A stretch of 64,000 nt of DNA, from NCBI GenBank assembly GCA_023228465.1, contig JALOBC010000011.1:1-64000 (forward strand), read 5' to 3'. Below the pieces are notes generated by a model, which searched no databases, was not told where the DNA came from, and saw nothing but the letters and a program-made list of their open reading frames with translations. A program made the position numbers and the translations under genes. The stretch comes from Dokdonella sp. Lineage in GTDB: Bacteria > Pseudomonadota > Gammaproteobacteria > Xanthomonadales > Rhodanobacteraceae. Each line of letters begins with the position of its first letter. Within the stretch, counting starts at the first letter, position 1. Below, one piece after another: positions 9,412-19,789 of this stretch.

Positions 9412-9855
9412 TCACAAGGCCGCGCGCGCGTAGTCCTGGATCTTCGCCAGCATCGCGGCGAGCCCGTTCGAACGGGTAGGTGAAAGGTGGCGCGCAAGGC
9501 CGATGGAATCGATGAATTCAGGTTGCGTGGCCAGGATCTCCGCCGCCGGCCGCCCCGAATAGACGCGCAGCAGCAGGGCGATCAGGCCCGACACGATGGA
9601 CGAATCGCTGATCGCCTGGAAATCCATGCGCTCGGCATTGCCGGACGGCAGCAGCCACACCTGCGACTGGCAGCCGGTGACCTTGAAGGCCTCGGTGCGC
9701 GCCGCATCCGGAAACGCCGGCAGCTTGCGGCCAAGGTCGATCAGGTACTGGTAGCGCTCGGTCCAGTCGCTGAAGAAGGCAAACTCGGCGGCGATGGCGG
9801 CCTGCGCTTCGGCGGCACTGGCTTCCTGGGGTTCACACGGCGCATTCATCGGCAT
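9412..9855 (-). CDS. sufE: SufE-family sulfur acceptor
   Basis: A 147-aa SufE domain protein. The motif [10 protein letters not shown] contains the acceptor Cys (Cys61) that takes persulfide sulfur from a SufS-type cysteine desulfurase during Fe-S cluster assembly. The N-terminal helix reads [22 protein letters not shown], the family signature. The start region (ATG 9855 or ATG 9849) overlaps the 3' end of cysS by about 20 bp, which suggests coupled translation in a cysteine-related pair. No sufS is present in the window. Confidence 0.93.
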   Translation of the reverse strand: MPMNAPCEPQEASAAEAQAAIAAEFAFFSDWTERYQYLIDLGRKLPAFPDAARTEAFKVTGCQSQVWLLPSGNAERMDFQAISDSSIVSGLIALLLRVYSGRPAAEILATQPEFIDSIGLARHLSPTRSNGLAAMLAKIQDYARAAL

Positions 9856-11236
9856 TCACGATCTTCCAGCGCGGGCCTTGCGGCGTGTCCTCGACCACCA
9901 CGCCCATGGCGAGCAGGTCGCTCCGGATCTGGTCGGCACGGGCAAAATCGCGCGCACGCTTGGCCGCTACGCGCTCGTCCACCAGCTTCTGCACGGCCGC
10001 GGCATCGACGCTGGCGCTGGCGCCGGTCTGCTTGAACCAGTGCTCGGGGTCCTGCTGCAGCAGGCCGAGCAGGTCGCCTCCACCCAGCAGCGCAGCCTTG
10101 GCGGCGCGTTGTGCTGCCGGCCCCTGGGCGGCGCGGGCGGCGTGGGCCAGGCCGGCGAGCACGGCGAATGCCGCCGGGGTATTGAGGTCGTCGAGCAGGG
10201 CGGCTTCCAGTGCTTCGGGCACCTGACGTTCGTCGGCCGCCACCTCGATGGCGGCCAGGTCGCGCAACACGCCATACCAGCCATCGAGCGTGGCGCGTGC
10301 CTGCGCCAGCGCTGCGTCGGACCAGTCCAGCGGCTGGCGGTAATGCGCCTTCAGCAGCAGGAAGCGCAGCACCTCGCCGGGGTGGCGTTCCAGCAACTCG
10401 TGCAACACGATCACGTTGCCGAGCGACTTGGACATCTTGCGCCCGTCGAAGGTCAGCATGCCGTTGTGCAGCCAGTAGCGCGCGAAGGGCTTGCCGCCGT
10501 GCGCGCAGGTGCTCTGCGCGATCTCGTTCTCGTGGTGCGGGAACATGAGGTCGTTGCCGCCGGCGTGGATATCGATGGTCTCGCCCAGATGCGTGGCGGC
10601 CATGGCCGAGCATTCGATGTGCCAGCCGGGCCGGCCGCGGCCCCAGGGGCTGTCCCAGCCGGGAAGGTCGGGCGTGGACGGCTTCCACAGCACGAAGTCG
10701 GCCGGGTTGCGCTTGTAGGGCGCCACTTCCACCCGCGCGCCGGCGATCATGTCCTCGGTGGAACGGCCGGACAGCGCGCCATATTCGGCGAAGGTCGCCA
10801 CATCGAACAGCACGTGGCCATCGGCTGCATAGGCGTGCCCGCGCTCGATGAGCTGCTCGCACATGGCGATGATCTGCGCGATATGCGCGGTCGCATGCGG
10901 CACCACGTCGGGTTCGTCGGCCCCGAGCCTGGCCATGTCGTCGCGATATGCCGCGGCGTAACGCACGGTGATCTCGTCGATCGGCACGCCCGCGGCGCGC
11001 GCGGCGGCGTTGATCTTGTCGTCCACGTCGGTGATGTTGCGTGCGTACACGACATGCGGGTAGAGCCGCCGCAGCAGGCGCGCCAGCAGGCCGAACACCA
11101 CCGGCGGGCGCGCGTTGCCGATGTGCACGAAGTTGTACACGGTCGGCCCGCACACGTACATGGTGACCCGGTTCGGATCGAGCGGGACGAAGTCTTCCGT
11201 GCGCCGGGTGAGGCTGTTGTGGAGTCGCAGGGGCAT
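9833..11236 (-). CDS. cysS: Cysteinyl-tRNA synthetase
   Basis: A class I synthetase of 467 aa that charges tRNA-Cys. It shows the zinc/HIGH region ([17 protein letters not shown]), the ECSAMA Cys-containing zinc segment and the KMSKS signature ([10 protein letters not shown]). ATG 11236 gives the usual N-terminus [12 protein letters not shown]; an in-frame ATG at 11260 adds eight residues and cannot be excluded. The C-terminal end, with [18 protein letters not shown], is the family anticodon-binding tail. sufE overlaps the 3' end. Confidence 0.97.
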   Translation of the reverse strand: MPLRLHNSLTRRTEDFVPLDPNRVTMYVCGPTVYNFVHIGNARPPVVFGLLARLLRRLYPHVVYARNITDVDDKINAAARAAGVPIDEITVRYAAAYRDDMARLGADEPDVVPHATAHIAQIIAMCEQLIERGHAYAADGHVLFDVATFAEYGALSGRSTEDMIAGARVEVAPYKRNPADFVLWKPSTPDLPGWDSPWGRGRPGWHIECSAMAATHLGETIDIHAGGNDLMFPHHENEIAQSTCAHGGKPFARYWLHNGMLTFDGRKMSKSLGNVIVLHELLERHPGEVLRFLLLKAHYRQPLDWSDAALAQARATLDGWYGVLRDLAAIEVAADERQVPEALEAALLDDLNTPAAFAVLAGLAHAARAAQGPAAQRAAKAALLGGGDLLGLLQQDPEHWFKQTGASASVDAAAVQKLVDERVAAKRARDFARADQIRSDLLAMGVVVEDTPQGPRWKIVNADECAV

Positions 11237-11414
11237 CGGGGTTTCTCGTTGGCCGCCCATGATAACAGCGCGCCCGAGGCCGACGGCCGCGGCAGCGCCG
11301 GTTTGAGGCGGGGTTCAGATTGGAAGTGCTCTAATCACGCCCCGGACATGGGCATCACACACGCAAAGCCGACGTTGATCGGTGCGGCCCGCCCCGGTAG
11401 CAGTGGAGAGCAAG

Positions 11415-11948
11415 ATGAAGTTGATGGTTTTGGCGGCCGCGGCGCTGCTCCTGGCGGGAACCCAGGCCGGCGCACAGGACCGCAGTCATGACGGCCCCGA
11501 CAACGTGAAGGTCGCCTGGGCCGACGTGCTGCGCGTCGATCCGATCTATGAAAATGTTTCAGTCAGCAGCCCGCGCGAAATCTGCGAGGACGTGCCGGTC
11601 ACCCATCGCGTCGACGGCGGCGGCAACAACGTGGCCGGCACCGTGGTGGGCGCGATCGTCGGCGGCGTGCTCGGCAATACCGTCGGCAAGGGCGATGGGC
11701 GCACCGCAGCCACGGCCGCGGGCGCCGTCGTCGGCGGGGCCATCGGCAACAGCGTGGCGCGCCGTGACGACGGTTATTACGGTGGTGTCGAACGCCAGTG
11801 CCGCGTCGTGGATGCGCCGGTGATGGAACGGCGCCTGGTCGCCTGGGACGTGCAGTACCGCTACCGCGGCGACGTGTACATGTCGCGCCTCGACTACGAT
11901 CCGGGCGATCGCCTGCGCGTGCGGGTCAGCATCGAACCGGCTGATTGA
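11415..11948 (+). CDS. Glycine-zipper 2TM domain envelope protein
   Basis: A 177-aa protein with a Sec signal peptide (residues 1 to about 21, ending AGAQ). A glycine-zipper hairpin follows, with GTVVGAIVGGVLGNTVG and the turn GKGDGRTAATAAGAVVGGAIGNSVA (about residues 76-115). The C-terminal part contains a conserved-looking CRVVD and a YRYRGDVYMSRLDYDPGDRLRVRV tail. This architecture is common in xanthomonad periplasmic or outer-membrane proteins of unknown role (Rickettsia 17-kDa/SlyB-like). ATG 11415 is preceded by GGAGAG; an in-frame start at 11382 lies outside the signal peptide. Confidence 0.85.
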   Translation: MKLMVLAAAALLLAGTQAGAQDRSHDGPDNVKVAWADVLRVDPIYENVSVSSPREICEDVPVTHRVDGGGNNVAGTVVGAIVGGVLGNTVGKGDGRTAATAAGAVVGGAIGNSVARRDDGYYGGVERQCRVVDAPVMERRLVAWDVQYRYRGDVYMSRLDYDPGDRLRVRVSIEPAD

Positions 11949-12230
11949 CGCGCAGCATTGCGGACGTATCCGCGACCTGCGCGTGACGTTGACGCCCGCC
12001 GCAGCATGGGCGGGTCGTGCACTCGGCCCGTTGTGGCTATTGCGCCGCAGCAATATTGCCGCTACCTTGCGCCCATGCCCAGTCCATCCAGATCGATGAA
12101 CGCATCCGTTGGCCAGTCCGCGATCCTCACCAGCGCCCGCATGGCCGCTGGCATGACCTCGCGCGCGCGCCGACCGACCATGGAGTTCCCGGCCGGGTAG
12201 GCTTTCGCGCGCATCGATCCAGATTCGACG
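11949..12230. other. Non-coding gap upstream of the arginine operon
   Basis: Together with the hairpin and leader up to 12333, this is a 385-bp gap. A short minus-strand frame (12062-12182, 39 codons) exists but has no family resemblance. I see no convincing promoter consensus; the arginine operon promoter is probably here. Confidence 0.4.
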
Positions 12231-12257
12231 AAGAACCCGGCCCCGCGCCGGGTTCTT
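12231..12257 (+). terminator. 10-bp stem-loop ahead of argF'
   Basis: AAGAACCCGG (12231-12240) and CCGGGTTCTT (12248-12257) form a perfect 10-bp stem with a 7-nt loop. Only a broken T-rich tail (GCGTTTCTG) follows. It could end the transcript of the glycine-zipper gene 283 bp upstream, or act as a leader structure of the arginine operon 77 bp before argF'. Confidence 0.5.
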
Positions 12258-12333
12258 GCGTTTCTGGGCCCGGCTCGACCGGTCCAGGCACAGCCCGAAG
12301 TCCCGACCCACCCTGCAGGAGCCGCACCTTTCC

Positions 12334-13374
12334 ATGGCCATCCGACATTTCCTGAGCACGCAGGACTGGTCCCGTGCCGAACTCGATGCACTGCTCGCCC
12401 GGGCGGCCGCCTTCCGGCAGTCCCCGGCGGGCGATGCGCTGGCCGGCAAGTCGATCGCGCTGCTGTTCTTCAATCCCTCCATGCGCACGCGCACCAGTTT
12501 CGAGCTGGGCGCGTTCCAGCTCGGTGGCCACGCCATCGTGCTGCAGCCGGGCAAGGACGCCTGGCCGATCGAGTTCGAGGCTGGCGCCGTGATGGAGGGC
12601 GAGGCCGAGGAACACGTGGCCGAGGTGGCGCAGGTGCTGTCGCGTTATGTCGATCTCATCGGCGTGCGCGCCTTCCCGAAGTTCCAGGACTGGGCGGTGG
12701 ACCGCGAGGACCGCGTGATCCGGGCCTTTGCGCAGCACGCCACGGTGCCGGTCATCAACCTGGAGACCATCACTCATCCCATGCAGGAGCTGGCGCACAT
12801 CCTCGCGCTCTGGCAGCACTTTGGCGGGGCGTCGCCGGGCGCCGCGCTGGCCGGACGCAAGTACGTGCTGACCTGGACCTACCATCCCCGGCCCCTCAAT
12901 ACGGCGGTGGCGAACTCGGCGCTGCAGATCGCCACCCGCTACGGCATGCACGTGACCCTGCTGTGCCCGACGCCGGACTACGTGCTGGACCCGCGCTACA
13001 TGGCCCTCGCGCAGCGCAACGCGGTCGAGAGCGGGGGCTCGCTCGGCATCAGCCACGACCCGCAAGGCGCCTACCGCGGCGCGCACGTGGTGTATGCCAA
13101 GAGCTGGGGCGCGCTGCCGTTTTTCGGTCGTTGGCCCGACGAGCAGCCGATCCGCGACGCGCACCGCCACTTCATCGTCGACGAGGCCAAGATGGCATTG
13201 ACCGACCACGCCGTGTTCAGCCATTGCCTGCCGCTGCGGCGCAACGTCAAGGCCACCGATGCGGTGATGGATTCGCCTGCCTGCCTGGCCATCGACGAAG
13301 CCGAGAACCGCCTGCACGTGCAGAAGGCGGTGATGGCGCGGCTGGCCGCGTCGGGATTCGGGATAGGAAATTAG
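12334..13374 (+). CDS. argF': N-acetylornithine carbamoyltransferase
   Basis: A 346-aa transcarbamylase of the xanthomonad type that carbamoylates N-acetylornithine instead of ornithine. The carbamoyl-phosphate loop is MRTRTSFELG, and the HPMQELAHI and HCLPLRRN motifs are present. The segment MEGEAEEHVAE corresponds to the substrate-discriminating loop of the Xanthomonas campestris enzyme, and Lys306 in RRNVKATD aligns with the lysine reported as carboxylated there (both from memory). ATG 12334 follows CAGGAG at a slightly long distance. The neighbours (argG, acetylcitrulline deacetylase, fused argB) support the acetylated pathway. Confidence in the substrate is high because of this context. 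Confidence 0.95.
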   Translation: MAIRHFLSTQDWSRAELDALLARAAAFRQSPAGDALAGKSIALLFFNPSMRTRTSFELGAFQLGGHAIVLQPGKDAWPIEFEAGAVMEGEAEEHVAEVAQVLSRYVDLIGVRAFPKFQDWAVDREDRVIRAFAQHATVPVINLETITHPMQELAHILALWQHFGGASPGAALAGRKYVLTWTYHPRPLNTAVANSALQIATRYGMHVTLLCPTPDYVLDPRYMALAQRNAVESGGSLGISHDPQGAYRGAHVVYAKSWGALPFFGRWPDEQPIRDAHRHFIVDEAKMALTDHAVFSHCLPLRRNVKATDAVMDSPACLAIDEAENRLHVQKAVMARLAASGFGIGN

Positions 13375-13380
13375 CAGGAT

Positions 13381-13525
13381 GCTGAAAAAGTCCGTCCGGG
13401 GCTTTTTCAGCTCGTACGGTCGCGGCAAGGCCGCGCTACCTGCTCGGCAAATCAATCACCTGCGTGATTGACCCGCGAGCGACCTATTCGCGGATCGCGC
13501 CAACAGGGTGTTTTTCAACACCCTG
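13381..13525. repeat. Chain of five stem-loops between argF' and argG
   Basis: Five hairpins follow each other: GCTGAAAAAG/CTTTTTCAGC (13381-13411), CGCGGC/GCCGCG (13421-13435), TCAATCA/TGATTGA (13452-13471), CGCGA/TCGCG (about 13474-13493) and CAGGGTGTT/AACACCCTG (13504-13525). The chain fills most of the 203-bp gap inside the arginine operon. It could be an inserted palindromic repeat element, an mRNA-processing region or an attenuator. No coding frame is supported. Confidence 0.7.
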
Positions 13526-13577
13526 TCGGCGGTTCGACAAAGCCTGCGCATTCATTACCACCTGCGAGACGTATTTC

Positions 13578-14831
13578 ATGCCCCACGATGCTGCTCTTGC
13601 CAAGCCCCAGTCCCCGCCCGCCCGTCCCGGCCCCATCGTTCTTGCCTTCTCCGGCGGGTTGGACACCAGCTTCTGCGTGCCCTGGCTGCGCGAGCGCGGC
13701 TGGACGGTGCACAGCGTGTTTGCCGATACCGGCGGCGTGGATGCCGAGGAGCGCGCCTACATCGAGCAGCGCGCACACGAACTGGGTGTGGCTTCGCACG
13801 TGACGCTCGATGGCGGCCCGGCGCTCTGGCGTGACTTCGTGCGGCCTTTCGTGTGGGCCGGCGAGGGCTATCAGGGGCAGTATCCGTTGCTGGTCTCGGA
13901 TCGCTACCTGATCGTCGATGCGGCGCTGGCACGCTGCCGCGAGCTGGGCACGCAGGCCATCGCCCACGGTTGTACCGGCATGGGCAACGACCAGGTGCGC
14001 TTCGATCTGGCGGTGAAGGCGCAGGGCAGCTTCCAGATCGTCGCGCCGATCCGCGAGATCCAGAAGCAACACACGCAGGTGCGCGCCTATGAGCAGGCGT
14101 TCCTCGAGGAGCGCGGCTTCGCGGTGCGCACCCGGCAGAAGGCCTACACCATCAACGAGAACCTGCTCGGCGTGACCCTGTCCGGCGGTGAGATCGATCG
14201 CTGGCAGGCGCCGGGGGAAGACGCGCGCGGCTGGTGCAAACCGCGCGCCGAGTGGCCCGCGCAAGCCTTGCAGGTGCGCATCGGCTTCGAGCACGGCGAG
14301 GCGCTGACCCTCGATGGCGAACGCCTGGCCGGACAGCACATGCTGGGCAAGCTCAATGGCCTGTTCGCGCGCTACGGCGTGGGCCGCGGTCTCTACACCG
14401 GCGACACCACCATCGGCCTCAAGGGCCGCATCGTGCATGAGGCCCCGGGTCTGGTCGCCTTGCTCACTGCCCATCGCGCGCTCGAAGAAGCGGTGCTGAC
14501 CAAGCAGCAGAATCGCTTCAAGCCGGAGGTCGCACGCAAGTGGGTGGAACTGGTGTACGAAGGGTTCTTCCACGACCCGCTCAAGGCCGACCTGGAGGCC
14601 TTCCTTGCCTCCAGCCAGCGCATGGTCACGGGCGAGGTGGTGCTGGAAACCAGCGGTGGCCGCGTCGATGCCATTGCCGTGGCATCCCCGCACCTCCTTG
14701 CCGCCGGCAGCGCGACCTACGCGCAGTCCGCCGATTGGGGCGTGGCCGAGGCGGAAGGCTTCATCAAGCTTTACGGCATGAGCAGCACGCTGTGGGCACA
14801 GGTGAATGGACGCGGCCATGAGCGCGGCTGA
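13578..14831 (+). CDS. argG: Argininosuccinate synthase
   Basis: A 417-aa enzyme joining citrulline and aspartate with ATP. The PP-loop is [10 protein letters not shown] (about residues 22-31), and ACTGMGND-like [14 protein letters not shown] follows. ATG 13578 is the first start that leaves a short pre-loop extension; only GCGAGA is available as ribosome binding site. The protein belongs to the divergent xanthomonad argG group, where the order deacetylase-then-synthase or the reverse is served by neighbouring argE. It ends 63 bp before argE. Confidence 0.95.
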   Translation: MPHDAALAKPQSPPARPGPIVLAFSGGLDTSFCVPWLRERGWTVHSVFADTGGVDAEERAYIEQRAHELGVASHVTLDGGPALWRDFVRPFVWAGEGYQGQYPLLVSDRYLIVDAALARCRELGTQAIAHGCTGMGNDQVRFDLAVKAQGSFQIVAPIREIQKQHTQVRAYEQAFLEERGFAVRTRQKAYTINENLLGVTLSGGEIDRWQAPGEDARGWCKPRAEWPAQALQVRIGFEHGEALTLDGERLAGQHMLGKLNGLFARYGVGRGLYTGDTTIGLKGRIVHEAPGLVALLTAHRALEEAVLTKQQNRFKPEVARKWVELVYEGFFHDPLKADLEAFLASSQRMVTGEVVLETSGGRVDAIAVASPHLLAAGSATYAQSADWGVAEAEGFIKLYGMSSTLWAQVNGRGHERG

Positions 14832-14894
14832 GCGTGCAGGCATCGGCCGGGCGGGCCGGGCGGCGTGCCTGAGTGTCCATCGGGGCCCGGGATC

Positions 14895-16037
14895 ATGACC
14901 GCCCTCCTCGATGACACGCTGGATCATCTGCGCGCGCTGGTCGCGTTCGATACGCGCAATCCGCCGCGTGCCATCGACGGCGGCGGCATCTTCGACTACC
15001 TGCGTGCCCACCTGCGAGGGTTTGAATGCACGCTCACCGATCACGGTGCGGGCGCGGTCAGCCTGCTTGCCGTGCGCGGCCGGCCGCGCCTGCTGTTCAA
15101 CGTGCACCTGGACACCGTGCCCGATTCTCCGCACTGGAGCGCCAGCCCGTTCGAACTGCGCGTGAGCGGGGATCGCGCCGTGGGCCTGGGGGCCTGCGAC
15201 ATCAAGGGGGCGGCCGCCGGCCTGCTGGCAGCGGCGGCGGCCAATGATGGCGACGTGGCGTTCCTGTTCACCAGTGACGAAGAAGCCAACGACGCGCGCT
15301 GCATCGCGGCGTTCCTTGCCGGACCGCACCGCTACGAGGCCGTCATCGTGGCCGAGCCCACGCGCTGCCGGGCGGTGCTGGCGCATCGCGGCATCAGTTC
15401 GCTGCTGCTGCGTTTCGCCGGCCGTGCCGGGCATGCTTCGGGCGCGCAAGGCGCGGCCGACAGCGCCCTGCACCAGGCGGTGCGCTGGAGCGCGCGGGCG
15501 CTCGATCACGCGGATTCACTGGCCGGCGAGCGCTTCGGTGAACTGACCGGCCTGCGCTTCAACATCGGCCGCATCGAAGGCGGCATCAAGGCCAACATGA
15601 TCGCGCCGGCGGCGGAATTGCGCTGCGGCCTGCGGCCGCTTCCGTCGATGGATGTGGACGCGCTGCTGGCGACCCTGCGCGGGCTTGCGCCGGTGGCGCC
15701 CGCCGCCTTCGAGGAAACCTTCCGTGGCCCGCCCTTGCCGGCCGGCGATGCGCATGCGGCGTCCGCGCGCCGGCAGGCGGCACAGGCGCTGGCCACGTCG
15801 CTGGGCCTGCCGATCGGCGCGGCGGTGGACTTCTGGACCGAAGCCTCATTGTTTTCCGCCGCGGGCTACGCCGCCTTCGTTTACGGCCCCGGCGACATCG
15901 CCCAGGCGCATGCGGCCGACGAGTGGGTGGCGCTGAGCCAGTTGCAGGATTACGCGGGCAGCGTGCTGCGCAGCATCGATCAGGCCCGGTGCGGCGACGC
16001 GGCCGCTCCGGCAGGACAGAAGGGGGCATCGGCATGA
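14895..16037 (+). CDS. argE: N-acetylcitrulline/acetylornithine deacetylase (M20 family)
   Basis: A 380-aa dinuclear zinc aminoacylase. Metal and catalytic motifs are HLDTVP (about residues 74-79), GACDIKG, SDEEAND with the catalytic Glu pair, VAEPT and a late AHAADEW. In xanthomonads this enzyme removes the acetyl group from acetylcitrulline, which must happen before argG. ATG 14895 is used; the in-frame start at 14865 gives a non-conserved extension. The stop overlaps the next start as ATGA (16034-16037), so translation with the fused argB is coupled. Confidence 0.93.
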   Translation: MTALLDDTLDHLRALVAFDTRNPPRAIDGGGIFDYLRAHLRGFECTLTDHGAGAVSLLAVRGRPRLLFNVHLDTVPDSPHWSASPFELRVSGDRAVGLGACDIKGAAAGLLAAAAANDGDVAFLFTSDEEANDARCIAAFLAGPHRYEAVIVAEPTRCRAVLAHRGISSLLLRFAGRAGHASGAQGAADSALHQAVRWSARALDHADSLAGERFGELTGLRFNIGRIEGGIKANMIAPAAELRCGLRPLPSMDVDALLATLRGLAPVAPAAFEETFRGPPLPAGDAHAASARRQAAQALATSLGLPIGAAVDFWTEASLFSAAGYAAFVYGPGDIAQAHAADEWVALSQLQDYAGSVLRSIDQARCGDAAAPAGQKGASA

Positions 16038-17356
16038 ACGTGGAAACCCACCTGCAGATGCGCCAGATCATCGTGCGCCTGCTCTCCAACATGGCCAGCG
16101 CACGCGAGATCGAACAGTACCTGCAGCGCTTCTCCCGGCTCGATGCGCGGCGCTTCGCCGTGGTCAAGGTCGGCGGCGCGGTGCTGCGCGACGACCTGGA
16201 TGCACTGGTGTCCTCGCTGGCCTTCCTGCAGCAGGTCGGGCTGACGCCGGTGGTGGTGCATGGCGCCGGGCCGCAACTGGATGCGGAGCTGGCGGCGGCC
16301 GGCATCGTCAAGCAGACGGTGAACGGCCTGCGCGTGACATCGCCGGCCACCCTTGCGGTCGTGCGGCGCGTGTTCCAGGCCCAGAACCTCAGCCTCGTGG
16401 AAGCCTTGCAGGCGGTGGACGCGCGTGCCACTTCGATCCTGTCCGGCGTGTTCGAGGCCGAGCTCATCGACCCCGCGGCGCTGGGCCTGGTCGGCCGCGT
16501 GGCGCGCGTGGACCTGGCCCCGATCGAGGCCTCGCTGCGCGCCGGTTCGATCCCGGTGATTGCCTCGCTGGGTGAAACGGGCAGCGGGCAGATCGTCAAC
16601 ATCAATGCCGATTTCGCAGCCGCCGAACTGGTGCGCGCGCTCAGACCCTACAAGATCATCTTCCTGACCGGCACCGGCGGCCTGCTCGACGAGCACGGCC
16701 AGGTGATCGATTCGATCAACCTCAGCACGGCCTACGAAGACCTCATCGCGCAGCCGTGGATCGACGGCGGCATGCGCGTGAAGATCGAGCAGATCAAGGA
16801 TCTGCTCGATCATCTGCCGCTGTCCTCATCGGTGTCCATCACCCGCCCGGACGAGCTGGCCAAGGAGCTGTTCACGCACAAGGGTTCGGGCACCCTGGTG
16901 CGCCGCGGCGAGCGCGTGCATGAACACGCGGGCTGGGCCGGCATCGACCGCGATCGCCTGCGCGCGTTGATAGAAGCCAGCTTCCAGCGGCGGCTGGTCG
17001 CCGACTACTTCGAACGCACCCGGCCCGCGCATGTCTATGTGAGCGAGAACTACCGCGCTGCGCTGATCGTGACGCAGGAAGCGGGCCTGGCCTATCTCGA
17101 CAAGTTCGCGGTGGCCGACGATGCGCAGGGCGAGGGCCTGGGCCGTGCCGCCTGGGGCGTGATGCGCGCCGCCCATCCGCGGCTGTTCTGGCGCTCGCGC
17201 CGGCACAACCCCATCAACACGTTCTACGATGCCGAGTGCGATGGCAGCTACAAGGACGCCACCTGGAAGACGTACTGGTACGGCATCGAGGATTTCAGCG
17301 CGGTCGCGCAGTGTGTTGCCCATTGCCGGGCGCGCCGCTCGACGCTGGCCGGTTGA
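16034..17356 (+). CDS. argB: Bifunctional N-acetylglutamate kinase/synthase
   Basis: A 440-aa fusion. The N-terminal amino-acid-kinase domain (about residues 1-290) has VVKVGGAVL and [11 protein letters not shown] loops and the [12 protein letters not shown] segment. The C-terminal GNAT domain (about 291-440) has [20 protein letters not shown] as the acetyl-CoA-binding signature and [15 protein letters not shown] near the end. Such fusions are known in Xanthomonas and related bacteria and supply both the first and second steps of the acetylated pathway, which explains the absence of a separate argA. The start overlaps the argE stop (ATGA). Feedback inhibition by arginine is known in the family. 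Confidence 0.95.
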   Translation: MNVETHLQMRQIIVRLLSNMASAREIEQYLQRFSRLDARRFAVVKVGGAVLRDDLDALVSSLAFLQQVGLTPVVVHGAGPQLDAELAAAGIVKQTVNGLRVTSPATLAVVRRVFQAQNLSLVEALQAVDARATSILSGVFEAELIDPAALGLVGRVARVDLAPIEASLRAGSIPVIASLGETGSGQIVNINADFAAAELVRALRPYKIIFLTGTGGLLDEHGQVIDSINLSTAYEDLIAQPWIDGGMRVKIEQIKDLLDHLPLSSSVSITRPDELAKELFTHKGSGTLVRRGERVHEHAGWAGIDRDRLRALIEASFQRRLVADYFERTRPAHVYVSENYRAALIVTQEAGLAYLDKFAVADDAQGEGLGRAAWGVMRAAHPRLFWRSRRHNPINTFYDAECDGSYKDATWKTYWYGIEDFSAVAQCVAHCRARRSTLAG

Positions 17357-17400
17357 CGACGACAGCCATGCAGCCACCCATCGACTCACCAGGGGATGAC

Positions 17401-18354
17401 ATGACCACCACCACGACGCTGGGCATCGTTGGCGCACGCGGACATACCGGTGTGGAGCTCATCCGCCTGCTGGCGCGGCATCCCGGGCTGGAGCTCGCCT
17501 TCGTGTCCTCGCGGGAGCTGGATGGCGAGTGCGTGCGCGCGCAGGTGCCGGAGTTCACTGGCACGCTGCGTTATCGCAACCTCGATGCCGCTGCGGTTGC
17601 CGCCCAGGGCGCCGATGCCGTGATCCTGGCGTTGCCGAACGGCAAGTCCGACGAGTACGTGAACGCGATCCTGGCGGCGCGGCCGGACACGCTGATCATC
17701 GATCTCTCCGCCGACCATCGCTTCGACGAAGACTGGTATTACGGCCTGCCCGAACTCACCCGCGCACGCTATGCGGGCCAGCGCCGCATCAGCAATCCCG
17801 GCTGCTATGCCACCGCCATGCAACTGGCGATCATGCCGCTCAAGGCGCAGCTGGCCGGGCCGCCGGTCTGCTTCGGGGTATCGGGCTATTCCGGCGCCGG
17901 CACCACGCCCTCGGATCGCAACGACCCGGACAAGCTGCGCGACAACCTGATGCCCTATGCGCTTGCCGATCACCTCCACGAACGCGAAACGGTTCGCCAG
18001 CTCGGCTTGCCGGTGGAGTTCATGCCGCACGTCGCGCCGCATTTCCGCGGCATCAGCGTCACCCTCAACCTGTGGCTGCAGGCGTCGATGCAGGGTGTGG
18101 AAATCGCGGCCCTGTACCGCGACTACTATGCCGCCGAGCCACTGGTCCACGTCGTCGAAGCGGCGCCGTGGGTGAGCGCGATCGCCGGTCGCCACCACGT
18201 CGAGATCGGCGGCTTCACGCTGGCGCCGGGTGGCCGGCGCGTGGTGCTGGTGGCCACCATCGACAACCTGCTCAAGGGGGCCGCGACCCAGGCCGTGCAG
18301 AATCTCAACCTCGCCCTCGGCTTCGACGAGCTGACGGCCATTCCCCGTTCCTGA
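17401..18354 (+). CDS. argC: N-acetyl-gamma-glutamyl-phosphate reductase
   Basis: A 317-aa NADPH-dependent reductase. The Rossmann start is [17 protein letters not shown], the catalytic Cys is in SNPGCYATA (about residue 137), and the substrate region [11 protein letters not shown] follows. ATG 17401 is preceded by AGGGGAT; an in-frame ATG at 17368 adds eleven residues without support. It works directly after the kinase encoded 44 bp upstream. Confidence 0.96.
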   Translation: MTTTTTLGIVGARGHTGVELIRLLARHPGLELAFVSSRELDGECVRAQVPEFTGTLRYRNLDAAAVAAQGADAVILALPNGKSDEYVNAILAARPDTLIIDLSADHRFDEDWYYGLPELTRARYAGQRRISNPGCYATAMQLAIMPLKAQLAGPPVCFGVSGYSGAGTTPSDRNDPDKLRDNLMPYALADHLHERETVRQLGLPVEFMPHVAPHFRGISVTLNLWLQASMQGVEIAALYRDYYAAEPLVHVVEAAPWVSAIAGRHHVEIGGFTLAPGGRRVVLVATIDNLLKGAATQAVQNLNLALGFDELTAIPRS

Positions 18355-18370
18355 CAACCAGGCATCCGCC

Positions 18371-19696
18371 GTGGCACCGAACAGCCAACCCCCAACACCC
18401 GATCCGCACGCGCCGCTCCTGTGGCAGAAATCCGGAACGCGCATCGATCCGCGCATCATGGACTTCCTCGCCGGCGATGACGTGATCCTGGATCGCGAGT
18501 TCTTCCTGCACGACATCACGGCCAGCAAGGCGCATGTGGAAGGCCTTGCGCATATCGACCTGCTCGACGCCGCCGAGTGCGCGGCCCTGCTGCGCGAGCT
18601 GGACGCGCTGGCCGAGGATTTCCGCGCGGGCCGCTTCGTGCTGGATGCGCGCCACGAGGACGGCCACTCGGCGATCGAGGCGCGTCTGGTCGCGCGGCTC
18701 GGCGATGCCGGTCGCAAGGTGCATGCCGGACGCAGCCGCAACGACCAGGTGCTGGTGGCCACGCGGCTGTGGCTGAAGGACCGGCTGGCCACGTTGCGGG
18801 AGGCCTGTCGCGCCAGCGCCGCGGTCTGCCTGGACCGCGCTGGCGCCGCGGCGCTGCCGCTGCCGGGCTACACCCATCTGCAGCGCGCCGTGGTGTCCTC
18901 GACCGCGCTGTGGTTCGCGGGCTTTGCCGAGGCCTTCATCGACAACGCTGCGCGCACGCGCGACACGCTGGCGTGGATCGACGCCAACCCGCTGGGTACG
19001 GCGGCCGGCTATGGCGTGAACCTGCCGCTGGATCGCGCACACACGACGGCGGCGCTGGGTTTCGCACGCCTGCAGGTCAATCCGGTCTATGCGCAGCTTT
19101 CGCGTGGCAAGTTCGAACTGGCGGCGCTCGATGCGCTGGCCAGCGCGCTGCTCGACCTGCGCCGCCTCGCCTGGGATCTCTCGCTGTTCACCACGGCCGA
19201 ATTCGGCTTCGTCGAACTGCCCGCCGAATACACCACCGGCAGTTCCATCATGCCGAACAAGCGCAACCCGGACGTGGTGGAACTGATGCGCGCAAGCTAT
19301 GCGAGTGTCGCCGCCGCGCGTTGCGAGATCGAACAGCTGTTGTCGTTGCCTTCCGGCTACCAGCGCGACCTGCAGTTCTCCAAGGGCGCCATCGTGCATG
19401 GTTTCCACCGCGGGCTGGCCGCGCTGGAGCTGCTGCCGGGGCTGCTCGCGCGCCTGCAATGGAACGTGGCGGCCATGCGTGCGGCCATCGAACCGGCGAT
19501 GTACGCCACGGATCTTGCGACCGAACAGGCAGCCGCCGGCGTACCGTTCCGCGAGGCCTATCGTCGGGCCGCCGAAGCGGCGAGCGCGGCCGGGGCAGGG
19601 CGCACACCCGAAGCCAGCCTGGCCGCGCGCGTTTCCCCCGGCGCGACCGCCGACCTGCGCCTGGAGGCGTTGCGCCTGCGCCTGCAGGCCACTTGA
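18371..19696 (+). CDS. argH: Argininosuccinate lyase
   Basis: A 441-aa member of the fumarase/aspartase superfamily that releases arginine and fumarate. Seen motifs: [21 protein letters not shown], and the signature [12 protein letters not shown] with the catalytic Ser loop. The start is GTG 18371, 16 bp after argC; the first 15 residues are low-complexity and variable in the family. It is the last gene of the operon. A non-coding gap of 93 bp separates it from the next gene. Confidence 0.96.
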   Translation: MAPNSQPPTPDPHAPLLWQKSGTRIDPRIMDFLAGDDVILDREFFLHDITASKAHVEGLAHIDLLDAAECAALLRELDALAEDFRAGRFVLDARHEDGHSAIEARLVARLGDAGRKVHAGRSRNDQVLVATRLWLKDRLATLREACRASAAVCLDRAGAAALPLPGYTHLQRAVVSSTALWFAGFAEAFIDNAARTRDTLAWIDANPLGTAAGYGVNLPLDRAHTTAALGFARLQVNPVYAQLSRGKFELAALDALASALLDLRRLAWDLSLFTTAEFGFVELPAEYTTGSSIMPNKRNPDVVELMRASYASVAAARCEIEQLLSLPSGYQRDLQFSKGAIVHGFHRGLAALELLPGLLARLQWNVAAMRAAIEPAMYATDLATEQAAAGVPFREAYRRAAEAASAAGAGRTPEASLAARVSPGATADLRLEALRLRLQAT

Positions 19697-19789
19697 ACCG
19701 CTGCACCCGCCGCAGCGCAGCCTCAGGCGGATTCCTATAGGCTGGATGCCCGGCATCCCGGGCCGCAGCGGCCCAAAGGAAGGAGTCCG

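Noticed and set aside
12062..12182. Short minus-strand frame upstream of argF'
   Set aside because: It has a plausible ATG but no recognisable motif and only 39 codons; not enough to call.
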